From positions 496,001 to 560,000 of the forward strand of contig NZ_WJYO01000002.1 in the NCBI RefSeq assembly GCF_010994095.1: 64,000 nt of DNA, given 5' to 3'. The notes beneath the pieces are model-generated. The model ran no database searches. It saw only the letters and a list, made by a program, of their open reading frames with translations, and was not told the DNA's origin. The stretch's first letter is position 1. Each line of letters opens with the position of its first letter. A program made the position numbers and the translations under genes. This document shows positions 37,160 to 47,018 of this stretch, in pieces. Source of the stretch: Mumia xiangluensis (GTDB lineage Bacteria > Actinomycetota > Actinomycetes > Propionibacteriales > Nocardioidaceae).

Positions 37160-38055
37160 CGGACCACCTCGACGGTCGGGCGCGGACGCTCGTACGAGGC
37201 GTCGCCGCGCAGGTAGGCGAGCACGAGATCCTCGAGCCCGAGCGGGGTCGCGTCCCAGGACGGGTCGACCAGGGGTCCGCCGGTGCGGACGACGAAGGTG
37301 CTCTGTCTGTCGGTGTGGCTCGCCGTCACGACGTGGTGGCCTGCCGGCCCCACGTCGGACGGGCGGCGCGCACCTGTCATGCGACGGTGCGACGCCAGCA
37401 GCTCCTCGAGGTCGCCCGCGACCCGGACCTGCGAGTCGACCAGCACCACGAGGTAGTCGCAGGCCCGCTCGAGGTCGGAGACGAGGTGGGAGGACAGGAC
37501 GACGGTGAGGTCCTGCTCGGCGACGGCTTCCATCAGGTCCTGCATGAACTCGCGCCGTGCCAGCGGATCGAGCGCGGCGACCGGTTCGTCGAGGATCAGC
37601 AGCTCCGGCCGCTTGCCGATGGCCATCGTGAGCGCGATCTGGGCGCGCTGGCCTCCTGACAGGCTGCCGGTGCGGCGGCTCGGATCGATGCCGAGCCGGT
37701 CGATCCGCTCGCGGACCAGCGCGTCGTCCCACCGGGGGTTGAGGTGCGCGCCGAGCCGGAGGTGGTCGGCGACGCTCATCCCGCGATAGGTCGGCGCGTC
37801 CTGACTCACGAAGCCGACGCGCGCCAGGTGCTCGCTGCCGGAGCTCGGCGCCTCGCCCAGCACGTCGATGCGGCCCGCGGTGGGGACGAGCATGCCGGCG
37901 GCGAGGCCGAGCAACGTGCTCTTGCCGGCGCCGTTCGGGCCGACGAGACCCACGACACGGCCGGTCGGGAGGTCGAGCGTGCAGTCCTTCAGGGCCCAGT
38001 GACGACTTCGGCCGTACCGCTTGCCGAGCTCATGCGTTCTCAGTGCTGTGGTCAT
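37156..38055 (-). CDS. ABC transporter ATP-binding protein (YtrB type)
   Basis: 299 residues: Walker A GPNGAGKS (about 39-46), Q-loop VSQD, signature LSGGQ, Walker B LLILDEP, switch His in SSHL. A C-terminal extension of about 75 residues is typical of exporters of this kind. ATG 38055 overlaps the GntR stop by 4 bp and its own stop overlaps the permease start, so the three genes are made together. Confidence 0.93.
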   Translation of the reverse strand: MTTALRTHELGKRYGRSRHWALKDCTLDLPTGRVVGLVGPNGAGKSTLLGLAAGMLVPTAGRIDVLGEAPSSGSEHLARVGFVSQDAPTYRGMSVADHLRLGAHLNPRWDDALVRERIDRLGIDPSRRTGSLSGGQRAQIALTMAIGKRPELLILDEPVAALDPLARREFMQDLMEAVAEQDLTVVLSSHLVSDLERACDYLVVLVDSQVRVAGDLEELLASHRRMTGARRPSDVGPAGHHVVTASHTDRQSTFVVRTGGPLVDPSWDATPLGLEDLVLAYLRGDASYERPRPTVEVVR

Positions 38056-38444
38056 GCGATGTCCTCCTCGGAGGCGGCACGAAAGGTGGTCATGAACAGC
38101 GCCTCGATGCTCTCGTCGTCGAGGCCGGCGCGCCGAGCCTTGGACAGCCAGCGCTGGAGGTCGGTACGCAGCGGGCCGTGCGCCGCCAGCGTGTTGTCGG
38201 TGAGGGTCCGGGTGACGAAGGTGCCGACTCCCGGGCGCGGGGCGACGAGGCCGTCACGCTCGAGGTCGCGATAGGCCTTCAGCACGGTGTTGGGGTTGAT
38301 CGCGAGCTGACGCGCGACGTCCTTGACCGTCGGGAGCTGGTCGCCCTCGGAGAGCAGTCCGAGGCGGAGCGCGCGGCGTACCTGCTGCACCAGCTGCAGG
38401 TACGCGGAGACGCCCGACCGGGAGTCGAGATGGAACTCGATCAT
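38052..38444 (-). CDS. GntR-family repressor, YtrA subfamily
   Basis: 130 residues: winged helix at about 10-75 (AYLQLVQQVRRALRLGLLSEGDQLPTVKDVARQLAINPNTVLKAYRDLERDGLVAPRPGVGTFV) and only a short helical dimer tail, the YtrA type without ligand domain. First gene of the ABC operon. AGGAG lies 8 nt before the ATG. It most likely represses its own operon through the inverted repeat that overlaps the promoter. Confidence 0.92.
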   Translation of the reverse strand: MIEFHLDSRSGVSAYLQLVQQVRRALRLGLLSEGDQLPTVKDVARQLAINPNTVLKAYRDLERDGLVAPRPGVGTFVTRTLTDNTLAAHGPLRTDLQRWLSKARRAGLDDESIEALFMTTFRAASEEDIA

Positions 38445-38457
38445 GGATACTCCTAAT

Positions 38458-38502
38458 GTGCTACTTGAATAGCACTATAGGACGGAGCAGCCCTGCTCGC
38501 AA
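38458..38502 (-). promoter_or_regulatory. promoter and operator of the YtrA-type operon
   Basis: Minus strand: TTGCGA (38497-38502), 17 bp, TATAGT (38474-38479), a near-consensus -10. The inverted repeat GTGCTA-N6-TAGCAC (38458-38475) overlaps the -10 end and the start point, the position expected for a GntR/YtrA repressor. Confidence 0.7.
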
Positions 38503-38535
38503 GAGCCGTTGGAACGCCCCTGCGACACTGGACGC

Positions 38536-39765
38536 ATGCCGTCCACGCTGCCCGACGGGGATCCCGTGCCCACCGACGGCTCGCTCCCCACCGCCTCCCT
38601 GGACGCACTCGGTGACGCGCCCTTCGGGGCGTACGTCCACGTCCCGTTCTGCGTCACCCGGTGCGGCTACTGCGACTTCAACACCTACACGTCCTCCGAG
38701 CTGGGCCCCGGCGCCTCGCACGAGTCGTACGCCGACACGGTGCTGACCGAGATCGCGCTGGCAGCTCGCGTGCTCGAGCGAGCCGACCGCCCCCTGCCGC
38801 AGGTGGAGACCGTGTTCGTCGGCGGCGGCACCCCGACCCTGCTCGCGTCCGACGACCTCGGCCGCATCCTCGACGGGATCGGCAAGACCTTCGGGCTCGC
38901 TGCCGGGTACGAGGCCACGACCGAGGCCAACCCGGACAGCGTGACACCCGAGTCGCTCGCCGTCCTTCGCTCGCGCGGGTTCACCCGGATCTCGTACGGC
39001 ATGCAGTCAGCCGTGCCGGAGGTGCTCGCGACGCTCGATCGCACGCACGATCCCGCCCGGCTGCCGGACGTGGTCCGCTGGGCGCGCGAGGCGGGCTTCG
39101 TGCAGGTGAGCGTCGACCTGATCTACGGGACGCCGGGCGAGTCGCTGGCGGACTGGGAGCGCTCGCTGGACACGGCGCTCGCGCTCGGCCCCGACCACGT
39201 CAGCGCCTACGCCCTGATCGTCGAGGACGGTACGGCGCTGGCTCGCCGGGTCTCACGCGGCGAGATCGCCGCCCCGGACGACGACCTGATGGCCGACATG
39301 TACGCCGCGGCCGACGCGCGGCTCGGCGCGGCCGGGCTCGGCTGGTACGAGCTGTCGAACTGGGCCCGCGACGACGCCGCGCGCTGCCGCCACAACGAGC
39401 TCTACTGGACCGGAGCCGACTGGTGGGGTTTCGGGCCAGGAGCGCACAGCCACGTCGCCGGGACGCGCTGGTGGAATGTGAAGCACCCCGCGGCGTACGC
39501 GTCGCGGCTCGCCGAAGGCCGCTCCCCCGGGCACGGCCGCGAGATCCTCGACACCGAGACGCGCCGGGTCGAGCAGGTGCTGCTCGAGTCACGGCTGCGG
39601 GACGGGATGCCGCTCACCCGCCTGGACGCAGCGGGGCGCGCCGCCGTTCCCGGGCTCGTCACGGAAGGGCTCGTCGAGTCGGCGCCGGTCGATGCCGGAG
39701 CCGTCGTCCTCACCGTGCAGGGCCGCCTGCTCGCTGACGCCGTCGTACGCCGCCTCCTGCCCTAG
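38536..39765 (+). CDS. hemW: radical SAM heme chaperone HemW
   Basis: 409 residues. The radical SAM cluster motif CVTRCGYC (C-x3-C-x2-C, about residues 39-46) follows the HVPFC sequence typical of HemN/HemW; GGGTP and the HemN C-terminal wing domain follow. HemW lacks true coproporphyrinogen oxidase activity and delivers heme. Start ATG 38536, 91 bp from the divergent GntR gene. Neighbourhood hrcA...hemW...lepA is conserved in actinobacteria. Confidence 0.93.
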   Translation: MPSTLPDGDPVPTDGSLPTASLDALGDAPFGAYVHVPFCVTRCGYCDFNTYTSSELGPGASHESYADTVLTEIALAARVLERADRPLPQVETVFVGGGTPTLLASDDLGRILDGIGKTFGLAAGYEATTEANPDSVTPESLAVLRSRGFTRISYGMQSAVPEVLATLDRTHDPARLPDVVRWAREAGFVQVSVDLIYGTPGESLADWERSLDTALALGPDHVSAYALIVEDGTALARRVSRGEIAAPDDDLMADMYAAADARLGAAGLGWYELSNWARDDAARCRHNELYWTGADWWGFGPGAHSHVAGTRWWNVKHPAAYASRLAEGRSPGHGREILDTETRRVEQVLLESRLRDGMPLTRLDAAGRAAVPGLVTEGLVESAPVDAGAVVLTVQGRLLADAVVRRLLP

Positions 39766-39790
39766 CCACGCAGGCGCCCGGCGCCCCTCG

Positions 39791-39878
39791 CGTTTGCCAC
39801 GCTTGCACCGCAAATGGGGTTCAAGCACCGCAAATATGCGGTGCGTGGCGGGTCATTGCGGTGCGGGCGTGGCAAACG
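39791..39878. repeat. three-layer nested inverted repeat downstream of hemW
   Basis: Outer arms CGTTTGCCACGC (39791-39802) and GCGTGGCAAACG (39867-39878), middle arms GCACCGCAA (39805-39813) and TTGCGGTGC (39856-39864), inner hairpin GCACCGCA-AATA-TGCGGTGC (39825-39844). The element GCACCGCA appears in both inner layers. It may act as terminator, as a structured RNA, or be a small mobile repeat. Confidence 0.75.
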
Positions 39879-39921
39879 TCGACCCACGCCCAGCCGCGCG
39901 GGCACGGCCCTCGGAGACGTG

Positions 39922-39959
39922 CGAAGGGGCCGCATCCCGGACGGGATGCGACCCCTTCG
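39922..39959 (-). terminator. terminator of the acyl-CoA synthetase gene
   Basis: Arms CGAAGGGG...CGCATCCCG and CGGGATGCG...CCCCTTCG form an 18-bp stem; the one mismatch is a G-U pair in the minus-strand RNA. Located 14 nt past the stop of the gene at 39973. Confidence 0.8.
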
Positions 39960-39972
39960 TGCGTACGGCTGG

Positions 39973-41808
39973 TCAGGCTCCGGCGTAGAACTCGTCGAGG
40001 ATCGCGGCGTACTTGCCTTCGACGAACTTGCGCTTGAGCTTGAGGCTCGGGGTGATCTCGCCCTCCTCGACCGACAGGTCGCGGTCGAGCACCTTCCACT
40101 TCTTGACGGTCTCCCAGCGGTTGAGCTTGGAGTTGAGCTCGTCCACGTAGCCGGCGATCGCCTTCTGCATCTCCGGCGACGTGACGATCTCGGCGTACGA
40201 CTTGCCGCTCAGGCCGTGGCCCTCGGCGAACAGCGCAGCAGCGTCGGGATCGATCGTGATGAGCGCCGTCACGAAGTTGCGGTTGTTGCCGTGGACGATC
40301 ATCTGGCTCGCCAGCGGGCAGACGCCCTTGAAGATGCCCTCGACGTGCGACGGAGCGACGTACTTGCCGCCGGACGTCTTGAAGAGGTCCTTCTTGCGGT
40401 CGGTGATCTTGAGGTAGCCGTCCTCGTCGATCTGACCGATGTCACCGGTGGCGAGCCACCCGTCCTCGGTGATCGTGGAGGCGGACTCGCTCTCGAGGTT
40501 GTGGTAGCCCTGCATGACGCCAGGACCCTTGATCAGGATCTCGCCGTCCTCGGCGATCTTGACCTCGGTGCCCGGCATCGGCAGGCCGACCGTGCCCAGC
40601 TTGTACTCGTCGGGGTGGTTGACGAACGAGCCGGCTGCGCTCTCGGTCAGGCCGTAGCCCTCGAGGATGAGGATGCCGGCGGCCTCGAACCACTCGGCGA
40701 CCTCCTGCGACAGCGCCGAGGCGCCGGAGATGAAGAAGCGCACGCGTCCGCCGAAGCGCTCGCGCACCTTGGAGAGGACGATCTTGTCGCCGAGCTTGTA
40801 CTGGAAGGCGAGGCCCGCCGGGACCTTCTTGCCCTCGCGCTCGAGCGCCTTGACCTGGCCGGCGACCTTCGTCGCCCAGGTGAAGAGCTTGAGCTTGACG
40901 CCGCCCTCCTCCTCCATCATCCCGACGATGCGGCCGTACGCCTTCTCGAAGATGCGCGGGGCGGCACCCATGAAGGTCGGCTTCACCACGGCGAGGTTGT
41001 CGACGATCTTGGGGATGGTGCCGTCCACCGCGGTCGCGAAGCCGACCTGGAGCTGGGTCGAGAGCAGCACCTTGCCGAACGAGTGCGCCATCGGGAGCCA
41101 GAGGTACTGGAGGTCGTCGATCGTGATGTAGCCGCCGGCGGCGACGGCGGCGCCCTCGTACGTCCAGGAGTCGTGCGTCAGGCGGACGCCCTTGGGACGG
41201 CCGGTCGTGCCAGAGGTGTAGATCAGCGTCGCCAGCTGCTCGGGCGGCGTCGCGGCGACGCGGTCCTCGATGATGGTCGGCTGCTCGGCGAGGACCTTCT
41301 CGCCCAGCTGCTCGAGCTCGGCGAGCGTGATGACCCAGTCGCTGTCGTCCTCGCCGTCGAAGAGCACCACCTTGATGACCTCGGGAAGCTCGCTGCGCTT
41401 CTCCTGCAGCTTCGCGAGCTGCGTGGCGTCCTCAGCGAACACGACACGGCTGGCCGAGTCGGCCAGGATGTAGGCGACGTCGTCGGTGACCGTCGTCGGG
41501 TAGACCGTGGTGGTCGCACCGCTGGCCGCCATGATGCCGAGGTCGGCGAGGATCCACTCGTATCGGGTGCCGGACGCGATCGCGACCCGCTCCTCGGGCT
41601 CTATGCCGAGCGAGATCAGGCCGGCGGCGATGCGGGAGACGACCGAACCGGTCTCGCCCCAGGTGAGCGAGCGCCAGTTCTCGCCGACGGGGTAACGGTA
41701 GGCCTCACGGTTGGGGGTCTCGCGGACCCGGGCGAAGAACATCTCGCCGACGTTCTTGGCACGAGACTCGATCGTCTGCAGCTGCTCGGGCGTCGGGGCG
41801 TTGGCCAT
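39973..41808 (-). CDS. long-chain fatty acid--CoA ligase (FadD15-like)
   Basis: 611-residue AMP-forming acyl-CoA synthetase. ATP-binding motif LIYTSGTTGRPKGVRL (about 205-220), motif YGLTESA, ATP/AMP motif GWLATGDIG, and the C-terminal hinge KITDRKKDLFKTSGGKYVAP carrying the catalytic Lys. Resembles mycobacterial FadD15, used for fatty-acid activation. Starts at ATG 41808 near GGTGCACC. Regulation not visible; the 188 bp upstream contain only weak dyad GTTAC-N6-GTACC around 41920. Confidence 0.93.
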   Translation of the reverse strand: MANAPTPEQLQTIESRAKNVGEMFFARVRETPNREAYRYPVGENWRSLTWGETGSVVSRIAAGLISLGIEPEERVAIASGTRYEWILADLGIMAASGATTTVYPTTVTDDVAYILADSASRVVFAEDATQLAKLQEKRSELPEVIKVVLFDGEDDSDWVITLAELEQLGEKVLAEQPTIIEDRVAATPPEQLATLIYTSGTTGRPKGVRLTHDSWTYEGAAVAAGGYITIDDLQYLWLPMAHSFGKVLLSTQLQVGFATAVDGTIPKIVDNLAVVKPTFMGAAPRIFEKAYGRIVGMMEEEGGVKLKLFTWATKVAGQVKALEREGKKVPAGLAFQYKLGDKIVLSKVRERFGGRVRFFISGASALSQEVAEWFEAAGILILEGYGLTESAAGSFVNHPDEYKLGTVGLPMPGTEVKIAEDGEILIKGPGVMQGYHNLESESASTITEDGWLATGDIGQIDEDGYLKITDRKKDLFKTSGGKYVAPSHVEGIFKGVCPLASQMIVHGNNRNFVTALITIDPDAAALFAEGHGLSGKSYAEIVTSPEMQKAIAGYVDELNSKLNRWETVKKWKVLDRDLSVEEGEITPSLKLKRKFVEGKYAAILDEFYAGA

Positions 41809-41996
41809 CAGTGGTGCACCTCATCGCTGGGGGATTTCTGGTCGTGACAGGGATCACGGATTAGCGGAATCGTACGCGATGGTTGTGACCACCGGCACAC
41901 CCCTGCAGACAATCGTTACCGATCAGTACCCCTAGAGATTCCGGGCTTCAGGAAACGGTTGTAGCACGCAACCCGATCGGGCTCGAAAGTGACGTC

Positions 41997-42632
41997 CTAG
42001 GCCTCTGCAGCGACGTACCGCTCGGCCTTCTCACGGGCCTCCGCAGCGACTGCGGGCGCCTCCAGCAGACGCGGGAGCAACGTCCGCTCGGTCGTCAGCG
42101 CGCGGAACACCATCCCGACGGTCACGTCGTGGGCCGGGACGTCGACGACGTCGATCGCGTCCCCAGCAGAGAGGTCCCCCGGCTCGACGACGCGGAGGTA
42201 GGCGCCGGGGACGCCACGCTCGGTGAACCGCCTGGCCCAACGCTGCTCGTCGAGGAAGCCGGCGAACACCCGGCACGGGGTCCGCACCGAGCAGACCTCC
42301 AGCAGCGTCGTACCGACCCGCCAGCGCTCACCGATCCTCGAGCCGGTGACGTCGACGCCGCGCGTCGTGAGGTTCTCGCCGAACTGCCCGTGACGGAGCT
42401 CGCGGCCGAGCTCGCTCGCCCAGGCCTCCAGGTCCTCGGCAGCGTAGGCGTAGACCGCCTGGTCAAGACCGCCGTGGTGCCTGAGGTCGGCGATCTCGTC
42501 GCCCGCCAACCCGTACGGCGTCACCGCGACCGCGCCCTCGACGGGGCGCTTGTCGATCGCGCTGCGTCGCAGCGAGCCCCACGGGACCTCACGGATCCGC
42601 CCGGTGTTGACCGACTCGACGTACGCACCCAT
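41997..42632 (-). CDS. MOSC domain protein (YiiM type)
   Basis: 211 residues with the MOSC beta-barrel: LAGDEIADLRHHGGLDQAVYAYAAED, then FGENLTTRGVDV and the conserved Cys segment VCSVRTPCRVFAG. MOSC proteins carry sulfur or molybdenum cofactor; YiiM relatives detoxify N-hydroxylated compounds. ATG 42632 with TACGCT 7 nt upstream, a leaderless pattern. Monocistronic. Confidence 0.9.
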   Translation of the reverse strand: MGAYVESVNTGRIREVPWGSLRRSAIDKRPVEGAVAVTPYGLAGDEIADLRHHGGLDQAVYAYAAEDLEAWASELGRELRHGQFGENLTTRGVDVTGSRIGERWRVGTTLLEVCSVRTPCRVFAGFLDEQRWARRFTERGVPGAYLRVVEPGDLSAGDAIDVVDVPAHDVTVGMVFRALTTERTLLPRLLEAPAVAAEAREKAERYVAAEA

Positions 42633-42675
42633 GCCGCGAAGCGTAATCGCCGGCCGGCAGCCGGCGCGCAGCGCG

Positions 42676-43176
42676 TCAGACCAGGGCTTTCGCCATCACG
42701 ACACGCCGCCACGGGTCGAAGAACGCCGTCTCCTCGGCAATGCGCTCACGCACCCCGGGGGTCCAGCGCGTCTCGGGCACCACCTCGAAGCCCAGGCGCC
42801 GGTAGTACGGCGCATTCCACGGCACGTCGGCGAACGTCGTCAGCGTGACGACGCCCAGTCCCCGGCAGAGTGCCCACTCCTCGACAGCGCCGACCAGCGC
42901 CGTACCGACCCCCCGCCGCCCGTGCGCCGGGATCACCGAGAGCTGCTCGAGGTGCGCGCAGCCATCCAGGACGTCGACGGTCGCGAAGGCGATCGGCGTA
43001 CCGACGCCGTCCACCTCGACCCACGCCGTACCGCGATCGACCGCCGCGGCAACAACCTCGTACGACGTCGGCTCGCCGTCGGCGACGAAGCCGAGGCCCA
43101 GGTCGCGGAACCGCTCGTCCGCCAGGCGCTCGATCTCGCGGATCGCCTCGACGTCTGCACGCGTAGCCGACCTCAC
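42676..43176 (-). CDS. GNAT-family N-acetyltransferase
   Basis: 166 residues: acetyl-CoA motif A as LSVIPAHGRRGVGTALVGAVEEWA (about 79-102), and the YYRRLGFEVVP end of the fold. Substrate unknown. GTG start at 43176, 9 nt downstream of the lepA stop, so it may be read from the lepA transcript. Confidence 0.88.
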   Translation of the reverse strand: MRSATRADVEAIREIERLADERFRDLGLGFVADGEPTSYEVVAAAVDRGTAWVEVDGVGTPIAFATVDVLDGCAHLEQLSVIPAHGRRGVGTALVGAVEEWALCRGLGVVTLTTFADVPWNAPYYRRLGFEVVPETRWTPGVRERIAEETAFFDPWRRVVMAKALV

Positions 43177-43185
43177 GGGACCGCC

Positions 43186-45060
<1,875 letters not shown>

Positions 45061-45151
45061 GGTGCCTCCCATCCTCCCATGGCGGGCCCAGCATCCCGAA
45101 CGCGTACGGCGGTCGCAGGCCGCCGCGGCCTGCCGGGCCTAGCATGGCGGC

Positions 45152-45532
45152 GTGAACGTGATCCTCAACATCATCTGGCTGGTGCTCAGCGGGATCTGGC
45201 TCGCGATCGGCTACGCGCTCGCCGGGATCCTTCTGTGCATCACGATCATCGGCATCCCGTGGGGCATCGCGTCGTTCCGGATCGCGTCGTACGCGCTCTG
45301 GCCGTTCGGCCGCACGATCGAGCCGCACCCGACCGCGGGTGTCATGTCGATGATCGGCAACGTGATCTGGATCGTGCTCGCCGGGTGGTGGCTGGCGCTG
45401 GCGCACCTGGTCAGCGGCGTCGCTCTCTGCATCACGATCATCGGCATCCCGCTCGGGCTGGCCAACTTCAAGATGGTCCCGATCTCCCTGGTCCCGCTCG
45501 GCTACCGGATCGTGCCCGTCCGCGCGGTCTGA
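45152..45532 (+). CDS. YccF domain inner-membrane protein
   Basis: 126 residues containing two repeated halves, each with two hydrophobic stretches and the signature LCITIIGIP (WGIASF and LGLANF variants), the YccF domain. Probably four membrane segments; function unknown. GTG 45152 with TAGCAT 6 nt upstream, a textbook leaderless layout. Divergent from lepA. Confidence 0.9.
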   Translation: MNVILNIIWLVLSGIWLAIGYALAGILLCITIIGIPWGIASFRIASYALWPFGRTIEPHPTAGVMSMIGNVIWIVLAGWWLALAHLVSGVALCITIIGIPLGLANFKMVPISLVPLGYRIVPVRAV

Positions 45533-45584
45533 CCCCGCCTGCTCGCAGCACAATCACAGGCTCTTCCCCCGTCTCCAGGCCGTT

Positions 45585-45613
45585 TTGGCTGTCTGAGCGG
45601 GCGCTGATACAGT
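45585..45613 (+). promoter_or_regulatory. predicted rpsT promoter
   Basis: TTGGCT (45585-45590), 17 bp, TACAGT (45608-45613), about 65 nt before the rpsT start. The untranslated leader of about 60 nt may allow S20 autoregulation, which is known in Escherichia coli. Confidence 0.55.
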
Positions 45614-45680
45614 GGGTGGTCGCGTGCTCGTGTCCGCGCGCGCACCCAATCCACTTCGACAGAACAACGAGGCTTGCCCC

Positions 45681-45941
45681 GTGGCAAACATCAAGTCGCA
45701 GATCAAGCGCAACCGGCAGAACGAGATTGCCCGCGAGCGCAACAAGGCTGTGCGTTCCGAGCTGAAGACCGCCGTTCGCCGCTTCACCGAGGCCGTCGAC
45801 GCCGGCAACAACGACGACGCCAAGGAGTTCGCGAAGGCAGCGAACCGCAAGCTGGACAAGGCGGCGTCCAAGGGCGTCATCCACAAGAACCAGGCAGCGA
45901 ACCGCAAGTCGTCCATCGCGAAGAAGGCTGCCGCTCTCTGA
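45681..45941 (+). CDS. rpsT: 30S ribosomal protein S20
   Basis: 86 residues beginning [14 protein letters not shown], lysine/arginine-rich and helical, with the typical [14 protein letters not shown] segment and an alanine-lysine end. Start is the GTG at 45681 after a GAGG site. Binds 16S rRNA in the 30S body. Followed by a strong terminator and a convergent holA, an arrangement often kept in bacteria. Confidence 0.97.
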   Translation: MANIKSQIKRNRQNEIARERNKAVRSELKTAVRRFTEAVDAGNNDDAKEFAKAANRKLDKAASKGVIHKNQAANRKSSIAKKAAAL

Positions 45942-45960
45942 GCGCCTGACTTCCGCATCA

Positions 45961-45991
45961 CAACGGCACCTCCCGACGGGAGGTGCCGTTG
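45961..45991. terminator. rpsT/holA bidirectional terminator
   Basis: A perfect 14-bp stem CAACGGCACCTCCC / GGGAGGTGCCGTTG with a GAC loop, followed by TTGTTG-like bases, between the convergent rpsT and holA genes. Confidence 0.9.
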
Positions 45992-46006
45992 TTGCGTCGT
46001 GAGCGG

Positions 46007-46987
46007 CTACTCGGTGCGGGCGCCAGTGACGGTCAGCACCATGCGCTCGAGGGCGTACTCGGGGTCGGCCGCGCCCTTGACGTCGAGGTCGGCACGCGCG
46101 ACGGCGCCGATCGCGACCGAGATGCCGGTACTGTCCCAGCCCCGGAGCTGAGCCCGCAGCCGCTTGAGCCGGAACGGCGGAGCGCCGACCTCCCGGGCGA
46201 GCTCCGCCTCACGCAGACCCTTGCTCGACGCGACTCCGTAACGGGCCAACGACCGCAGCCCGGAGGCGAACGCGGACGTGATGAGGACCGGCGCGACGTT
46301 GTTGTTGAGCGCCCACCGCAGCTGCTCGAGCGCGAGCGCGGTGTGACCGTCGATCGCCGCGTCGGCGATGTCGAACCCCTTCACCTCGGCGCGACCGCCG
46401 AAGTACTGGCGGACGAGATCGAGCGAGATCGGGGCACGCGAGCCGTCGGCGCCGGTCGCCGCGTCGACGAGCTGGTCCGCGGCCGCGGCGAGGGAGCGGA
46501 GGTCGTGGCCGACCGCTGAGACGAGGTAGCCGGCGCCCTCCTCGGAGATCGAGGCGCCGAGCTGACGCACCTCGGTGGCGACCCAGCGTGAGACCTCCCA
46601 CGGCTTGGGCGCGGTGCTGGTGACCTCCTGGACAGCGGCGAGCTTGCGCAGCTTGTCGAGGACGCCCTTCCCCTTCTGCCCGCCCCCGTGGGTGAGCACC
46701 AGGGCGACGTCGGCAGCCGGCGCGGCAGCGTAGGAGAGGAGCTCGTCGGCCGCGGTCGGGTCGAGACCCTCGATGCCGCGCACCACGACGGCACTGTGCG
46801 ACGAGAAGAGGGACGGGCTCGTGAGCGCCGTCAGCTCGCCGGCACCGACCGAAGCCGCCTCGACGTCGGAGACCGCGACCTCGGGATCCTCGTCACGGAT
46901 CTGGGCCAGGGCACGACGCATCGCGCGATCGGTGAGGAACTCGACCCCACCGGTGATCAGGAGCACGGTGCTGAACAAGGACGCCAT
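46007..46987 (-). CDS. holA: DNA polymerase III subunit delta
   Basis: 326-residue clamp-loader subunit. N-terminal strand LLITGGVEFLTDRAMRRAL (P-loop-like fold without Walker A), EGLDPTAADELLSY, then the HolA middle and the C-terminal domain with ALNNNVAPVLITSAFASGLRSL. Start taken at ATG 46987; ATG 46999 would add four residues. It lies 32 nt downstream of the comEC stop and is normally cotranscribed with comEC-comEA. Confidence 0.93.
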   Translation of the reverse strand: MASLFSTVLLITGGVEFLTDRAMRRALAQIRDEDPEVAVSDVEAASVGAGELTALTSPSLFSSHSAVVVRGIEGLDPTAADELLSYAAAPAADVALVLTHGGGQKGKGVLDKLRKLAAVQEVTSTAPKPWEVSRWVATEVRQLGASISEEGAGYLVSAVGHDLRSLAAAADQLVDAATGADGSRAPISLDLVRQYFGGRAEVKGFDIADAAIDGHTALALEQLRWALNNNVAPVLITSAFASGLRSLARYGVASSKGLREAELAREVGAPPFRLKRLRAQLRGWDSTGISVAIGAVARADLDVKGAADPEYALERMVLTVTGARTE

Positions 46988-47018
46988 CGCGGTCAGCATC
47001 CCACGCCGCGGCGACAGG

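Noticed and set aside
41900-41940. Fatty-acid regulator operator upstream of the acyl-CoA synthetase
   Set aside because: GTTAC-N6-GTACC is too imperfect and I could not link it to promoter elements, so it is mentioned only under the gene.
45152-45532. Possible transporter on account of four hydrophobic segments
   Set aside because: The duplicated LCITIIGIP motif identifies the YccF domain, whose function is unknown; no transport role is supported.
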